Positions 8,465 to 17,198 of a stretch of DNA of 64,000 bases are shown here, one piece after another. Both the position numbers and the translations under genes were made by a program. The notes beneath the pieces are model-generated. The model was given only the letters and a program-made list of their open reading frames with translations, had not been told where the DNA came from and did not search any database. The stretch covers positions 19,654 to 83,653 of the forward strand of contig CAMBEJ010000004.1 in NCBI GenBank assembly GCA_945865375.1, written 5' to 3'. How positions within the stretch are numbered: the first letter of the stretch is position 1; each line of letters begins with the position of its first letter. Source of the stretch: Akkermansia muciniphila (GTDB lineage: Bacteria; Verrucomicrobiota; Verrucomicrobiia; Limisphaerales; F1-80-MAGS106).

Positions 8465-9754
8465 ATGAAAGATATCGTTCCACCCCCCCCCATTGTTCAT
8501 AACCAATTCGAAACCGTTAGGGAGCTATTCACCCGGCACGTGATGCCAACCTATGGCAGATTCGACATCGCCTTGAGCCATGGAGCGGGAAGTTACGTCT
8601 GGGATGTGTCGGGAAGGCGCTACCTGGATCTTGGGGGCGGCATCGCGGTCTGCGCCCTCGGACACGCCAATCAGGAAATCACCCAGGCGTTGATCTCGCA
8701 GTCGCAAAAACTCGTTCACGTCTCAAACCTCTACTACAGCGAACCCCAAGGGCGTCTCGCCCAACAGATCACACGTCATTTGTCCGGTGGAAAAGTGTTT
8801 TTCTGCAACAGCGGCGCGGAGGCCAACGAAGGGCTGTACAAGCTGGCCCGAAAATATGGCCACGAAGAAGGACGCTTCGAGATCATCACCGCCCACAACT
8901 CCTTCCACGGACGAACTCTGGCGGGCATTTCGGCCACAGGCCAGGAGAAGATCAAGAAAGGATTCGAACCCCTTGTTGCCGGGTTCCAGCACGTTCCGTT
9001 CAACGACATAGAAGCCCTGGAAAACGCGATTTCACCGGCGACCGTCGCGGTTCTTATCGAAGGCATCCAGGGCGAAGGAGGCATCACTCCCGCAACCGCT
9101 GGCTACCTGCTCGCTTTGCGGCATTTATGCGATCACAAGAAGCTCCTTCTCATGATGGATGGAGTTCAATGCGGGCACTTCCGCACCGGCCGGTTTCAAA
9201 GCTTCCAACGAATCCTCGAGGACGACCCGCTTGCTTCCGGGTTTCAGCCGGACGCAATTTCCATGGCAAAGTCGCTGGGGGGAGGTTTTCCGATGGGCGC
9301 TTTTTGGGTCCGAGGGCCTCACGCCGATTTGCTCGGCCCCGGATCGCACGCCACGACTTTTGGCGGCACGCCCTTGGGTTGTGCGGTAGCCTTGAAGGTG
9401 CTCGAGGTCATCGAGCGCGATCGACTCGACCAAAACGCACGCGTCCTTGGGGAATGGATCAAGTCGGAGCTGGAGTCGCTGGCCCGGCATCACCCTGGGG
9501 TCGTGAGATCAGCGCGAGGCATGGGGTTGATGCTGGGACTTGAATTGTGCGACAAGGAACAAGCTCCGGGTTTTGATCGGAACGAAAAATCTCCCGCATT
9601 GCAGTTCGTGAACAAACTGCACGAGAAGGGAGTTCTGACCATCCCCAGCGGCAATCAGATCGTGCGGCTGTTACCCCCACTGAATTTGTCGCGACATCAA
9701 GCTGAGGAAGGCATTGAAATCATCGCCCAGACAGCCCAAGAGTTCGACGTCTGA
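8465..9754 (+). CDS. argD: Class III PLP aminotransferase, acetylornithine type
   Basis: A 429-residue fold-type I transaminase. It has the N-terminal YVWDVSGRRYLDLGGGIAVCALGH region, the PLP phosphate site CNSGAEANEG, EGIQGEGG, and the Schiff-base lysine in ISMAKSLGGGFPMGA. These match acetylornithine/succinyl-diaminopimelate aminotransferases (arginine, possibly lysine synthesis). The usual catalytic DEVQ appears as DGVQCG, an Asp-to-Glu-site variation: MMDGVQCG has Gly where Glu is normal, which is odd but seen in some relatives. No other arginine gene is nearby. The lack of operon context keeps the symbol tentative. Confidence 0.8.
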   Translation: MKDIVPPPPIVHNQFETVRELFTRHVMPTYGRFDIALSHGAGSYVWDVSGRRYLDLGGGIAVCALGHANQEITQALISQSQKLVHVSNLYYSEPQGRLAQQITRHLSGGKVFFCNSGAEANEGLYKLARKYGHEEGRFEIITAHNSFHGRTLAGISATGQEKIKKGFEPLVAGFQHVPFNDIEALENAISPATVAVLIEGIQGEGGITPATAGYLLALRHLCDHKKLLLMMDGVQCGHFRTGRFQSFQRILEDDPLASGFQPDAISMAKSLGGGFPMGAFWVRGPHADLLGPGSHATTFGGTPLGCAVALKVLEVIERDRLDQNARVLGEWIKSELESLARHHPGVVRSARGMGLMLGLELCDKEQAPGFDRNEKSPALQFVNKLHEKGVLTIPSGNQIVRLLPPLNLSRHQAEEGIEIIAQTAQEFDV

Positions 9755-9782
9755 ACCCAGGCATCGACGTGTAGAAAATCCC

Positions 9783-10097
9783 TCAGTAGCGAGGGACAGA
9801 CGAATCCACGAACAACGACCAGGCTTCAATCCCGCCGTCCATATTCCGGACGTCTCGAAACCCCGACTCTCTCAAAAATGCGGCGGCATGCAGGCTCCGA
9901 ACTCCGTGGTGGCAATACACCACGATCGTTCGCGTCTTCCAGCCTTCGATTTCCTGCAACCGCCCCGGAATTTCGCGCAACGGTATCAGCTTGGAATTGG
10001 GCAACGACGCCAATGTGTGTTCCTCGGGTTGCCGCACATCCAGCAAAAATGGAGGGTGCTCCGATGCTAGGCTGGCGGACACTTCTTTTGGGCTCAT
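9783..10097 (-). CDS. Single-domain rhodanese
   Basis: A 104-residue sulfurtransferase. It has the LLDVRQPEEH start, the INxxL-like linker, and the active loop CHHGVRS with Cys62 as the persulfide carrier; the ALRxLW-type end has GGIEAW. It lies 20 bases downstream of trxB on the same strand, so the pair may share a transcript and a redox role. The last codons (DSSVPRY) are encoded by a GGGACAGACGAA repeat at 9793-9804, so a repeat insertion may have replaced the original end. Confidence 0.9.
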   Translation of the reverse strand: MSPKEVSASLASEHPPFLLDVRQPEEHTLASLPNSKLIPLREIPGRLQEIEGWKTRTIVVYCHHGVRSLHAAAFLRESGFRDVRNMDGGIEAWSLFVDSSVPRY

Positions 10098-10117
10098 TCA
10101 GGCGCTCCAGAGGAAAA

Positions 10118-11047
10118 TCAAGAATTCAGGCCCGCCAAGTAACGCTCTACATCGATCGCGGCGGCGCAGCCCAAACCGGCGGCCGTGACCGCCTGCCGAT
10201 AAACGTGATCGGAGCAATCGCCTGCGACAAACACACCCGTCACATTGGTTTCCGTGCCGTGCTTCGGAATGATGTAGCCGTTCTCGTCCATATCGATGAT
10301 CCCCTTGAAAAGTTTCGTGTTGGGAACATGCCCGATCGCGACAAACACACCGGCGCAGTCGAGGACAATCTCTTCATTCGATTTGAGATTCTTCACGCGC
10401 ACCCCGGTCACCTTGTCCAGGTTCACATCCAGCACCTCCGTCACGAGCGAATCCCAGACCGGCTTGATCTTGGGATTTGCCAGGGTGCGCGAAGCCATGA
10501 TACGGGAGGCGCGCAAGGAGTCGCGGCGGTGAATCAAGTAAACTTCGGAGGCAAACCTCGTCAGATACATGGCCTCCTCGCAAGCCGAATCCCCGCCTCC
10601 CACGACGACCAGGGGTTTGTTTCGGAACATCGGAAGCGCGCCATCGCAGGTCGCGCAGTAGGTGACACCCTTTTTCTCGAGCCGATCCTCGCTTTCCAAC
10701 CCCAAATGTTTGTGCCCTGCTCCGCTGGCGATGATCAGTGATTTAGTTTCAATAAGATCCCCATCGACGTCCAATCGGAAGGGGCGTTGGTCTAAATTCA
10801 CCGACTCGAGCGTGGCAAATTTGACGCGGGCACCGAACTTCTCAGCCTGCTTTTGCATCCGTGTCATCAGCTCGTAACCATCCACGCCTTCAGGAAACCC
10901 TGGAAAATTTTCAACGATGCTGGTGGTGGTGAGCAGTCCGCCAGGCATCAGGCCGGTCAGGACCAAGGGGCTAAGATTCGCGCGCGCAGTGTAAATCGCT
11001 GCGGTCAACCCCGCGCAACCCGTCCCGATAATCACGACATTTTCCAT
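10118..11047 (-). CDS. trxB: Thioredoxin-disulfide reductase
   Basis: A 309-residue flavoenzyme passing electrons from NADPH to thioredoxin. The FAD site is IGTGCAGLTAAIYTARA, the redox pair is Cys131 and Cys134 in CATCDG, the NADPH site is VVVGGGDSACEEA, and the C-terminal FAD motif is GVFVAGDCSDH. Length is normal. It would keep the arsC product and other thioredoxin clients reduced. The start overlaps nothing upstream; rhodanese follows closely. Confidence 0.95.
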   Translation of the reverse strand: MENVVIIGTGCAGLTAAIYTARANLSPLVLTGLMPGGLLTTTSIVENFPGFPEGVDGYELMTRMQKQAEKFGARVKFATLESVNLDQRPFRLDVDGDLIETKSLIIASGAGHKHLGLESEDRLEKKGVTYCATCDGALPMFRNKPLVVVGGGDSACEEAMYLTRFASEVYLIHRRDSLRASRIMASRTLANPKIKPVWDSLVTEVLDVNLDKVTGVRVKNLKSNEEIVLDCAGVFVAIGHVPNTKLFKGIIDMDENGYIIPKHGTETNVTGVFVAGDCSDHVYRQAVTAAGLGCAAAIDVERYLAGLNS

Positions 11048-11187
11048 AAGGCGCAGAACCTATGTTCACCCCCAACGCTTTGCAAGAACGTTGGGGTCAC
11101 ACAACATCCTGGTTTCAAATTTGTCGGAGATGTGTTTTGTTGCGGCAGCCATTCATAACACAGCACGCGAACCAGAAAAGGAACACG

Positions 11188-11664
11188 GTGAAGACGACTC
11201 CACCCGCTCTCAATCACCCAAGGCGCTGTGCCCTCGCGCTGGCGGCGTTCCTGTGTCTTGCGCCCTGCGGCACAACCCTCGGCGCTCAGAACACCAACGC
11301 GGAACTCTCACTCGTTCAGGAAGTTCTCCACACCCTGCGGCAACCCCGCTCGAACCAGGCCGTGACAATCACGGCCCGGCTCGGTTCCCCAGTCAAATCT
11401 GTCGCTCTGGAATATCAGGTCATCGACCCGGGTAGTTACCTCTCGCTGGAGGATACGGAATACAAAACACGCTGGGTCTCCGTCTCGATGACAAATACAA
11501 CCTCGAGCGCCGAGATTCGTTATGCGTCGGAAATACCGGGATCCATCCAGACACATCGCCGGTTGGTGCGGTATCGCTTCAAAACGACCGACGCCCAGGG
11601 GCGCAATGCCAGCACGCCGCCCCAGGACGACCCCGAGCCGAGATTAATTACGATTCGGACGTGA
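11188..11664 (+). pseudogene. N-terminal fragment of a CotH-type secreted protein
   Basis: From GTG at 11188 (AAAAGGA just upstream) it encodes a signal peptide ending LGAQ, then a domain (SNQAVTITARLGSP, ALEYQVIDPGSYLSL, HRRLVRYRFKTTDAQG, then DDPEP). That run is typical of the region before the CotH kinase-like domain in large Verrucomicrobial and Planctomycete surface proteins. The frame then stops at 11664. The matching C-terminal part of this protein type lies at 18526-19363 on the same strand. The frame also opens upstream to 11062, but that lacks a signal peptide. It could instead survive as a short exported protein. Confidence 0.6.
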
Positions 11665-11713
11665 GATCGGTGGATTCGGAATGTGTTTCCCCAGCAAGGA
11701 GCGAAAAAGCATG

Positions 11714-12493
11714 TCATCCTTCTTCAGTCGCGGAAACAGGATGGACATGGGAAAGCCTCACGGACGGTCCTCCTGGATAGGGATAGTGGTTTCGGTAAAC
11801 ATTGATCTTCATCCGAATAAGTCCTCGCACATCAGCAACGGCTGTAGAAATGATTCGCACCCGGCTATCCACATCCTCGACCCAAGTTACAGGCAAGTCG
11901 AATATCCGGTATCCCAACTTCTCAGCCAAAACCATCAACTCTGTGTCGAAAAACCATCCGGTGTCTTCGATCCATGGGAGGAGAGCATCGGCGGCGCGCC
12001 GGGTGATGGCTTTGAAACCACATTGAGCATCCGAGAATCTAGTTCGGAAAAACGCGCGAATCAGTATGTTGTAACTGCGGGAAATAATTTGGCGCTTTAG
12101 GCTGCGTGTGGTTTGTGACGCTTTCATTAAGCGCGAACCTGTCCCAAGGTCGGCTTCACCGGAACGAAGAGATTCTATCATCGGAGGGAAAGCAGAAAGG
12201 TCCGTTGAGAGATCGACATCCATGTAGCTGAGGATGTCGGCTTTGCTTTGGGTCCAGACTTGCTTCAGAGCGCGGCCCCTCCCTTTGAGCGGCAAGTCCA
12301 CGACCCGAACGGCGTGATCCGTTCTTTCGATTTCGAGCGCAATCGCTAATGTGCGATCGGTCGAAGCGTTATTGGCGATAACACTTTCAAAATCAAAGCG
12401 GCAATGCTCCAGCAGAAACCTCTTCAGGGAGCGCACACTCGAGGCGAGCTGGGCTTCCTCGTTGTAAACCGGGAAGGTGATATTGACCAGCAT
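11714..12493 (-). CDS. GT2 glycosyltransferase, dolichol-phosphate-mannose-synthase-like
   Basis: A 260-residue cytoplasmic glycosyltransferase from ATG at 12493. It has ITFPVYNEEAQL at the start, NNASTDRTL, the metal-binding DVDLSTD, and the acceptor-side [11 protein letters not shown], the pattern of enzymes that load a sugar on a polyprenyl phosphate. No C-terminal membrane helices are evident. It is closely related to 28218-29006, with long shared runs such as [16 protein letters not shown]. It ends the first cassette and could supply lipid-linked sugar to the GT39-like enzyme at 13318-14865. Confidence 0.88.
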   Translation of the reverse strand: MLVNITFPVYNEEAQLASSVRSLKRFLLEHCRFDFESVIANNASTDRTLAIALEIERTDHAVRVVDLPLKGRGRALKQVWTQSKADILSYMDVDLSTDLSAFPPMIESLRSGEADLGTGSRLMKASQTTRSLKRQIISRSYNILIRAFFRTRFSDAQCGFKAITRRAADALLPWIEDTGWFFDTELMVLAEKLGYRIFDLPVTWVEDVDSRVRIISTAVADVRGLIRMKINVYRNHYPYPGGPSVRLSHVHPVSATEEG

Positions 12494-12522
12494 GCGATTC
12501 CTGTGTAACAGCGTCTCATCCG

Positions 12523-13311
12523 CTACCACCAGAAGGTAGGTTCCCGCTCGGTTCGCGGAATAGTGTCTAAGAAGCTTTTTCTTGCCGCATGCCCGTCGGC
12601 AAAGAAGGCGTTGCAACGCTCAGGCAGATTTTTGTAAAGATGCGCGGCGCCGTGTTCAACTGTTTTACCATTGATCAAGTAGCCTCCGCCCAATCCCGAA
12701 TACTTATTCAAAGCGCGATTATTGGTATTGCTTCCCGCTGAAATAATTGGATCCGCCACTAGCACAGCCACGGTGGGCGCCACCAGGCTCGAGCTGAGTT
12801 CGGGCGCATTTTGAAACTCGTCGCGAATAATCGGCGCCAGAGTTGTGAGGGAATAGAATGTATTGGCTTTTCGCACCCGAGGGGCGCCGCGTGTAGCAAT
12901 GCAATACCCGATCACGCGATAATTGGTGCTATAATTCCAAGCTCCATCAGAAAGAAGTTCTCCTCTAGTGGGGCAGCCAAGAATGCGTCGCGTGGCTCCA
13001 TAAGATAGAAGTTTCTCGCAAATCTGGACAGGAACGTCCCAAGCTCGGTTGCCCTGGACAAGGTTCGTGTCGTCGCGGAAACTCAATGAAGGAAGCAACC
13101 CGTGGTAGTCATCGGCGTACATGGTCAAAGCCATGCCCACCTGACGAAGGTTGTTTAAACAAGTCACGCCCGCCACTTTTCGTTTGATTGTTCCTAAGCT
13201 ACTCACACCTAGCGAGGCAAGACTCGCAATAATAGCGATCGTAACCAGCAACTCCAGCAGGGTGAATGCCCCCCGAGGTCGTCGGCTGCTAGTTCCTGGA
13301 AAAACACGCAT
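12523..13311 (-). CDS. Prepilin-like protein with type IV N-methylation motif
   Basis: 262 residues. A short basic leader is followed by GAFTLLELL, where the prepilin peptidase would cut after Gly and the Glu at +5 is kept, then one hydrophobic helix and CLNNLRQVGMALTMYADDY. Near the end FADGHAARK is the H-X9-DG-like signature of the pseudopilin-like proteins that Verrucomicrobia and Planctomycetes carry in large numbers. It is probably exported to the envelope and may assemble in a pseudopilus or act as a surface protein. A paralogue is at 27374-28240. Confidence 0.88.
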   Translation of the reverse strand: MRVFPGTSSRRPRGAFTLLELLVTIAIIASLASLGVSSLGTIKRKVAGVTCLNNLRQVGMALTMYADDYHGLLPSLSFRDDTNLVQGNRAWDVPVQICEKLLSYGATRRILGCPTRGELLSDGAWNYSTNYRVIGYCIATRGAPRVRKANTFYSLTTLAPIIRDEFQNAPELSSSLVAPTVAVLVADPIISAGSNTNNRALNKYSGLGGGYLINGKTVEHGAAHLYKNLPERCNAFFADGHAARKSFLDTIPRTEREPTFWW

Positions 13312-13317
13312 AATGGC

Positions 13318-14865
13318 CTAAACAGTCATCAACGACGATTTGTCGCACATATTATTTACTTCTTGGGCACAATTGTTGTTGGCGACATCACTGGTTTGAG
13401 TTCGCCAAACCGCCAAAAGATAAAGCCCCGCCGTGAAGGCAAGAAGTAACGAATAATGAACGATAAAACCATCGCCTCGGCTAAGCCCTAGAAGACTCCA
13501 CACTGTAGGCGCCAGTTTGCCATCAAGAAAAGCATTCAACAAGACTTCTCTAAAAGGATCACGCTCGCCATAGGACATCGGATGAGTCAATACGGCGAAG
13601 CCCGCCATCGCTATTCCTAGCGCACCAAGCGCGGCGACCACTTTACCGTGACGACGCGCTGCTTCGGCAACTGCGGGGATGAAGAAACTCAGAATCGGTG
13701 CCAGATAACGTGGACCGAAGGAAACTCCCGCGAGCCATTCGAACTCACGCCCAGACATTACTACCACTTGCACAAGGATACATCCATAACAAAACAAAGT
13801 GAGTTTGGGACGAGCTCTGAACAAGAAACCAAAACCCACCAAAGCCGTCAGCAAAACCGGAGACCAGAAAAAGAGCCCGCGCTCAGGGCTAAAGAGCAAA
13901 ATCCAGGCGAGTTTCAAAGAAGGCAATCGAATGCCGTACAAACCTTCCTGCATCCCCGGGAAACTGGCTTGATAACTGTAGGGAAGTTGCAAAGAATGTC
14001 CTATGGTTTTCCAGCTGTAGAACGCAATCGAGGCAAGCGGCACGGCGGCACCGATCGAGATACATTTAAATGCTTTCAACTTGAGCTTCCAAACGCCCCA
14101 GCAACTTAGAGCCACGACAGTGAGCCCACTCGTGTATTCACTTGCCAGAGCGGTTCCCAGGCAAAAGCCGGCAATCACCAAATCCTTTTTGTCAGGCCCA
14201 TCTTCGCCTCCGAAAACTCGAAGGCAACAGGCAGCGACGACCAAGCAGGCAACGACAAGTCCATGGGAAAACAGCACGGTTGAATAGATAAGCGGCATGC
14301 CTCCAAGGAGAACACTCCCTGTGGTTAACCAAGCAATCGCCTGGCCGTAGATTTTTTCCAGAGTTTTCACGGCAATCCATGTCGCAATGCCGAGGGATGG
14401 AGCAAGAAGGGTCGCGGCACAAATCCAACTAAGAATGAACCAGGCGTTCTTTGATTCCAAATCGTGACCGAGGGCTTTCAATATCCTCGCTCCACTCCAA
14501 TAAAACGGCAGCATTAAAAAGGATACTCCGGGTGCTTTGTCGCTATAGTAGTGGCCATTCGCGAACGCCTTGTCAGGAGTGTTCTCATGATAGTCATCAA
14601 TATGCCACATACTTTTGACCGCAAGCGAATGCAGGAAATTCTGTCGGGAGATCGCCGTAGGCTTTTCGAAGAACGATTGATGAAGGCATGCCGTCCATAA
14701 GGCGACGCAGATTCCACAAAACGCGGCGAACCTGGAATCTAGAAATGGAATGACTTTGATGATGGAGATGCCTAAGAGTTGCGATATTTTCTCAGGAAAA
14801 TACAAAACAAGCTTGCCCCCAATCCCACTCCCCCGACCAAAAGAGGCCAGTAACGAGGAATCCAT
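13318..14865 (-). CDS. Polytopic GT39-like glycosyltransferase
   Basis: A hydrophobic protein of up to 515 residues with about ten membrane helices. The long periplasmic loop near the start holds NTPDKAFANGHYYSDKAPG, shared almost exactly with the protein at 30792-32192. This loop and layout fit the PMT/ArnT (GT39/GT83-like) superfamily, which moves sugar from a polyprenyl carrier to a protein or glycan outside the membrane; the acceptor is unknown. The start is unsure: the first ATG overlaps the upstream gene by 94 bases and the next in-frame ATG would remove the loop. It sits between a membrane-anchored protein and a prepilin-like protein. Confidence 0.75.
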   Translation of the reverse strand: MDSSLLASFGRGSGIGGKLVLYFPEKISQLLGISIIKVIPFLDSRFAAFCGICVALWTACLHQSFFEKPTAISRQNFLHSLAVKSMWHIDDYHENTPDKAFANGHYYSDKAPGVSFLMLPFYWSGARILKALGHDLESKNAWFILSWICAATLLAPSLGIATWIAVKTLEKIYGQAIAWLTTGSVLLGGMPLIYSTVLFSHGLVVACLVVAACCLRVFGGEDGPDKKDLVIAGFCLGTALASEYTSGLTVVALSCWGVWKLKLKAFKCISIGAAVPLASIAFYSWKTIGHSLQLPYSYQASFPGMQEGLYGIRLPSLKLAWILLFSPERGLFFWSPVLLTALVGFGFLFRARPKLTLFCYGCILVQVVVMSGREFEWLAGVSFGPRYLAPILSFFIPAVAEAARRHGKVVAALGALGIAMAGFAVLTHPMSYGERDPFREVLLNAFLDGKLAPTVWSLLGLSRGDGFIVHYSLLLAFTAGLYLLAVWRTQTSDVANNNCAQEVNNMCDKSSLMTV

Positions 14866-15734
14866 TGGAATTTTCTCCGTAACTCCGCACTGGAATAAAG
14901 GAGGTTTCCGCTGAGAGTTGCCAATGAGATGGGTTCATGATTGGACTTGGAGCTAATTATTTTTCCAGAAAACAGGTCCAGAACTTTGGCAAATTTCCAT
15001 TCTTTAGGTCCAGAGAGGCTTGCGGGAATAAGTCCCTCGCCAAAAATTCTTCGTGAAAGTACGGATGGATGAATCGGGCGGGGATTCGAAATATGCCAGG
15101 TTGCCACTTCTACGAGCTGATTTGGATTCCCCAAAGCGATGTGAAGCGATATATCAGTCGGCACCCGTGCTTGAGCAATCAGAGTCTTAAAGTTCTTCAA
15201 AATCCACACTGCCTTTTCCGGAAACCGCCCAGATTTTAGATGAACTTTTACCTCGTCACCATCAGGCCAGCTGTTCCAAACGCGAATATGTTCCGGAAGA
15301 ACGACCCGGTTATCAATCTCGAGAGTTAGTTCTTCGGTATGTCGCATTTGCTGCAGTTGGGCCAAAGCTCCAGGAACAAACAAAGCACAATTGGGAGCAA
15401 GGGGCCAACCGAACTGTGACTCGAACATACCGGGACTCTCCGAGCGTCGGCAGACTGTGAGGAGCTTGTGTTGCCCTCGTCCTTCCATGTCGTGTATGGC
15501 AAATCCAAATATTCCGTCAGTCGTAAGAAACGCGTAATCTTTCTGACCGACAATAATTGATCCAGCCTTCGCTGCTTCAGTCAGACCGAGGATTGGGACG
15601 GGGTGCTGATGAAAAGCCACCTCAAATTGCAACGCAGTATCATCGGCGGCAACGATCTCCCTCTTCTGTCCGGCGACCGAAGCAGCGACCATCAGAACGG
15701 TCGAGACCAAAACTCGCGCAAAGATCTTAGCCAT
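14772..15734 (-). CDS. Exported protein of unknown function with C-terminal anchor
   Basis: 320 residues: signal peptide (RVLVSTVLMVAASVAG), a long soluble part, then one membrane helix (WPLLVGGVGLGASLFCIF) and a basic RKYRNS end, so most of it should face the periplasm or cell surface. I do not recognise the family. The architecture matches the neighbour at 15727-16728, which it overlaps by 8 bases, so they are translated together and may form a complex. Confidence 0.7.
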   Translation of the reverse strand: MAKIFARVLVSTVLMVAASVAGQKREIVAADDTALQFEVAFHQHPVPILGLTEAAKAGSIIVGQKDYAFLTTDGIFGFAIHDMEGRGQHKLLTVCRRSESPGMFESQFGWPLAPNCALFVPGALAQLQQMRHTEELTLEIDNRVVLPEHIRVWNSWPDGDEVKVHLKSGRFPEKAVWILKNFKTLIAQARVPTDISLHIALGNPNQLVEVATWHISNPRPIHPSVLSRRIFGEGLIPASLSGPKEWKFAKVLDLFSGKIISSKSNHEPISLATLSGNLLYSSAELRRKFQWIPRYWPLLVGGVGLGASLFCIFLRKYRNS

Positions 15735-16728
15735 GCTTCGGCTTCCTCCTCAAAGCCAAAAAAGAGATGACTGGCACAACAACAACCAGCAAAAGCCCTG
15801 CCCATTGGAACCACTTCACGGGCGACGGGGCTTCCCCCGACTGCACTAGGGCTCCTTTCTGCTCCCCCTGAACTTTATGCATTAGGGCCAATTCATCATT
15901 CGAATACTTCTCTTTATTGGCATAGTACGTCAAAGAAGGCGAAACTCTTTCGTCAGTGATCAAAGCGCCGACCGGGGGATTCAAGTTCAATGAGGCGGGA
16001 AGCAAATCCTTTGCCTGCTCAAATCTAAAGGAATATTGACTCTCCGAGAGAGTTCTTCCGGATCGCCGAACAGTCAAAGTCATCGACTGTGGGAAAAACC
16101 ACCCATGAAAATTAGTGATATTGCTGTAGTTGTATGTCGTGTCTCCGCTGTCATCCGAGTAGGTGAAACTTGTGAAGAGGTTTTGGGTTGAAGAAAATCT
16201 ACCGTTGAGACCGATCTTCTTCTTCGGGTCCGAATAGGTGAACTCCCCTTTTTCAGAGAGATCCAATGGGACCCCTTCTACGAACCTAGTAAGATTCCAC
16301 TGAAACGCCTCCGCCGCCGGATGATCCCAAGTCCCTCGGCGAAGGTTAACAAAGGCCGTCAAATGCACTTTCCCGGGAATAGCTGGTTCGACGCGGCCGT
16401 TTTTTCCAAGAACCCCAGTCCCGTAGCGCAAAATGCGATTTTCGCCGACAAAATAAAGAGTTTGCTGCTCCGGATGCTGCGCGGAGAAACCCATCGCCGA
16501 GGCAGATTCATCTGGAAAAATGTCCACGGTCATTGTTTCAAAGGAAGCTCGAAGTCCTTGATCAAATTTTCGCTGGATATGAATCCTAGCCGGGGCGACC
16601 ACTTTCATTTTCGCGATCATATCTTCCAATACGAGAGGTTCTGTATTCCCAATCTCCGAACTCGCGAACCACAGAACCACCGAAAATGAACCTACAATTA
16701 TTCTAGAATATGGCTGAGGAATGCTCAC
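15727..16728 (-). CDS. Exported protein with C-terminal anchor, cassette-specific family
   Basis: 333 residues from a GTG at 16728 with AAAAGG six bases before it. It has a signal segment, a soluble domain rich in Tyr/Ser/Asn, then a membrane helix (GLLLVVVVPVISFLAL) and a basic tail. The part before the helix (ASLNLNPPVGALITDERVSP then LTYY) resembles the corresponding part of the protein at 32717-34291 (LDLPNQVTITEERLF then VRYT), so the two are probably homologous. Function unknown. It lies directly downstream of a Cys-rich secreted protein gene in both cassettes' neighbourhoods. Confidence 0.7.
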   Translation of the reverse strand: MSIPQPYSRIIVGSFSVVLWFASSEIGNTEPLVLEDMIAKMKVVAPARIHIQRKFDQGLRASFETMTVDIFPDESASAMGFSAQHPEQQTLYFVGENRILRYGTGVLGKNGRVEPAIPGKVHLTAFVNLRRGTWDHPAAEAFQWNLTRFVEGVPLDLSEKGEFTYSDPKKKIGLNGRFSSTQNLFTSFTYSDDSGDTTYNYSNITNFHGWFFPQSMTLTVRRSGRTLSESQYSFRFEQAKDLLPASLNLNPPVGALITDERVSPSLTYYANKEKYSNDELALMHKVQGEQKGALVQSGEAPSPVKWFQWAGLLLVVVVPVISFLALRRKPKHG

Positions 16729-16780
16729 ATGAACCTTTTAAAAGTGAGTTGGATAAGCCTAATAGTTTTTATTGAACAGA

Positions 16781-16812
16781 GGCGACGCCACTCGCGAGGC
16801 AGTGGCGTCGCC
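16781..16812 (-). terminator. Strong GC hairpin between cassette genes
   Basis: A perfect 12-base stem (GGCGACGCCACT and its complement) with an 8-base loop lies just after the Cys-rich gene. On the minus strand it is followed by TCTGTTCAATAAAAACT, not a clean T-run, so it may be a processing or stability hairpin or a partial terminator that raises expression of the upstream genes over those downstream. Confidence 0.6.
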
Positions 16813-16825
16813 ATGATAGTCCTGC

Positions 16826-17179
16826 TTAAGGATTGTAGTACGTACAAGAGGTTCCCCGTTGAAACGTAGGCTGGAGGTCAGCATAAAATATGATAGCTCC
16901 CGCAGTCGGACACGGATTGGGATTAACGCCGGCCGGCCCGTCCGTATACTCTTTGTGCCATTCGCTGGCGGAAACAACGCAGTAATAGCCAGCCGTGCTT
17001 CCACCCTCGGTAGCGCAATAATCCAGGCTTCTTGTCCGGGTGCAGTCCCCGCTGAATACACTTCCTGTCTACCCGGACCACGTACCTGGCGTCGGGTTAC
17101 CACACGTCGCCGCATTCAGGACTTGAGTTACCATTGCGAGGCCTAACACCGCTGACCACCTGCTCTTTCTTAGTCTCAT
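16826..17179 (-). pseudogene. Small Cys-rich secreted protein gene with in-frame amber codon
   Basis: An ATG at 17179, with AAGGA a few bases upstream, opens a signal peptide (SAVLGLAMVTQVLNAA) and a mature start ATCGNPTPG. Codon 37 is TAG (17069-17071). The same frame then continues for 80 residues with five more cysteines (GDC, DYC, YYC, NPC, TSC) to a TAA at 16826. The protein-like composition on both sides argues for one gene with a single stop: a recent nonsense mutation (for example CAG to TAG), a read-through, or a base error. It is the counterpart of the 14-Cys protein at 32222-32626. It starts 19 bases after the DUF1573 gene. Confidence 0.6.
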
Positions 17180-17198
17180 ATCAACTTTCCTTTTCCCT

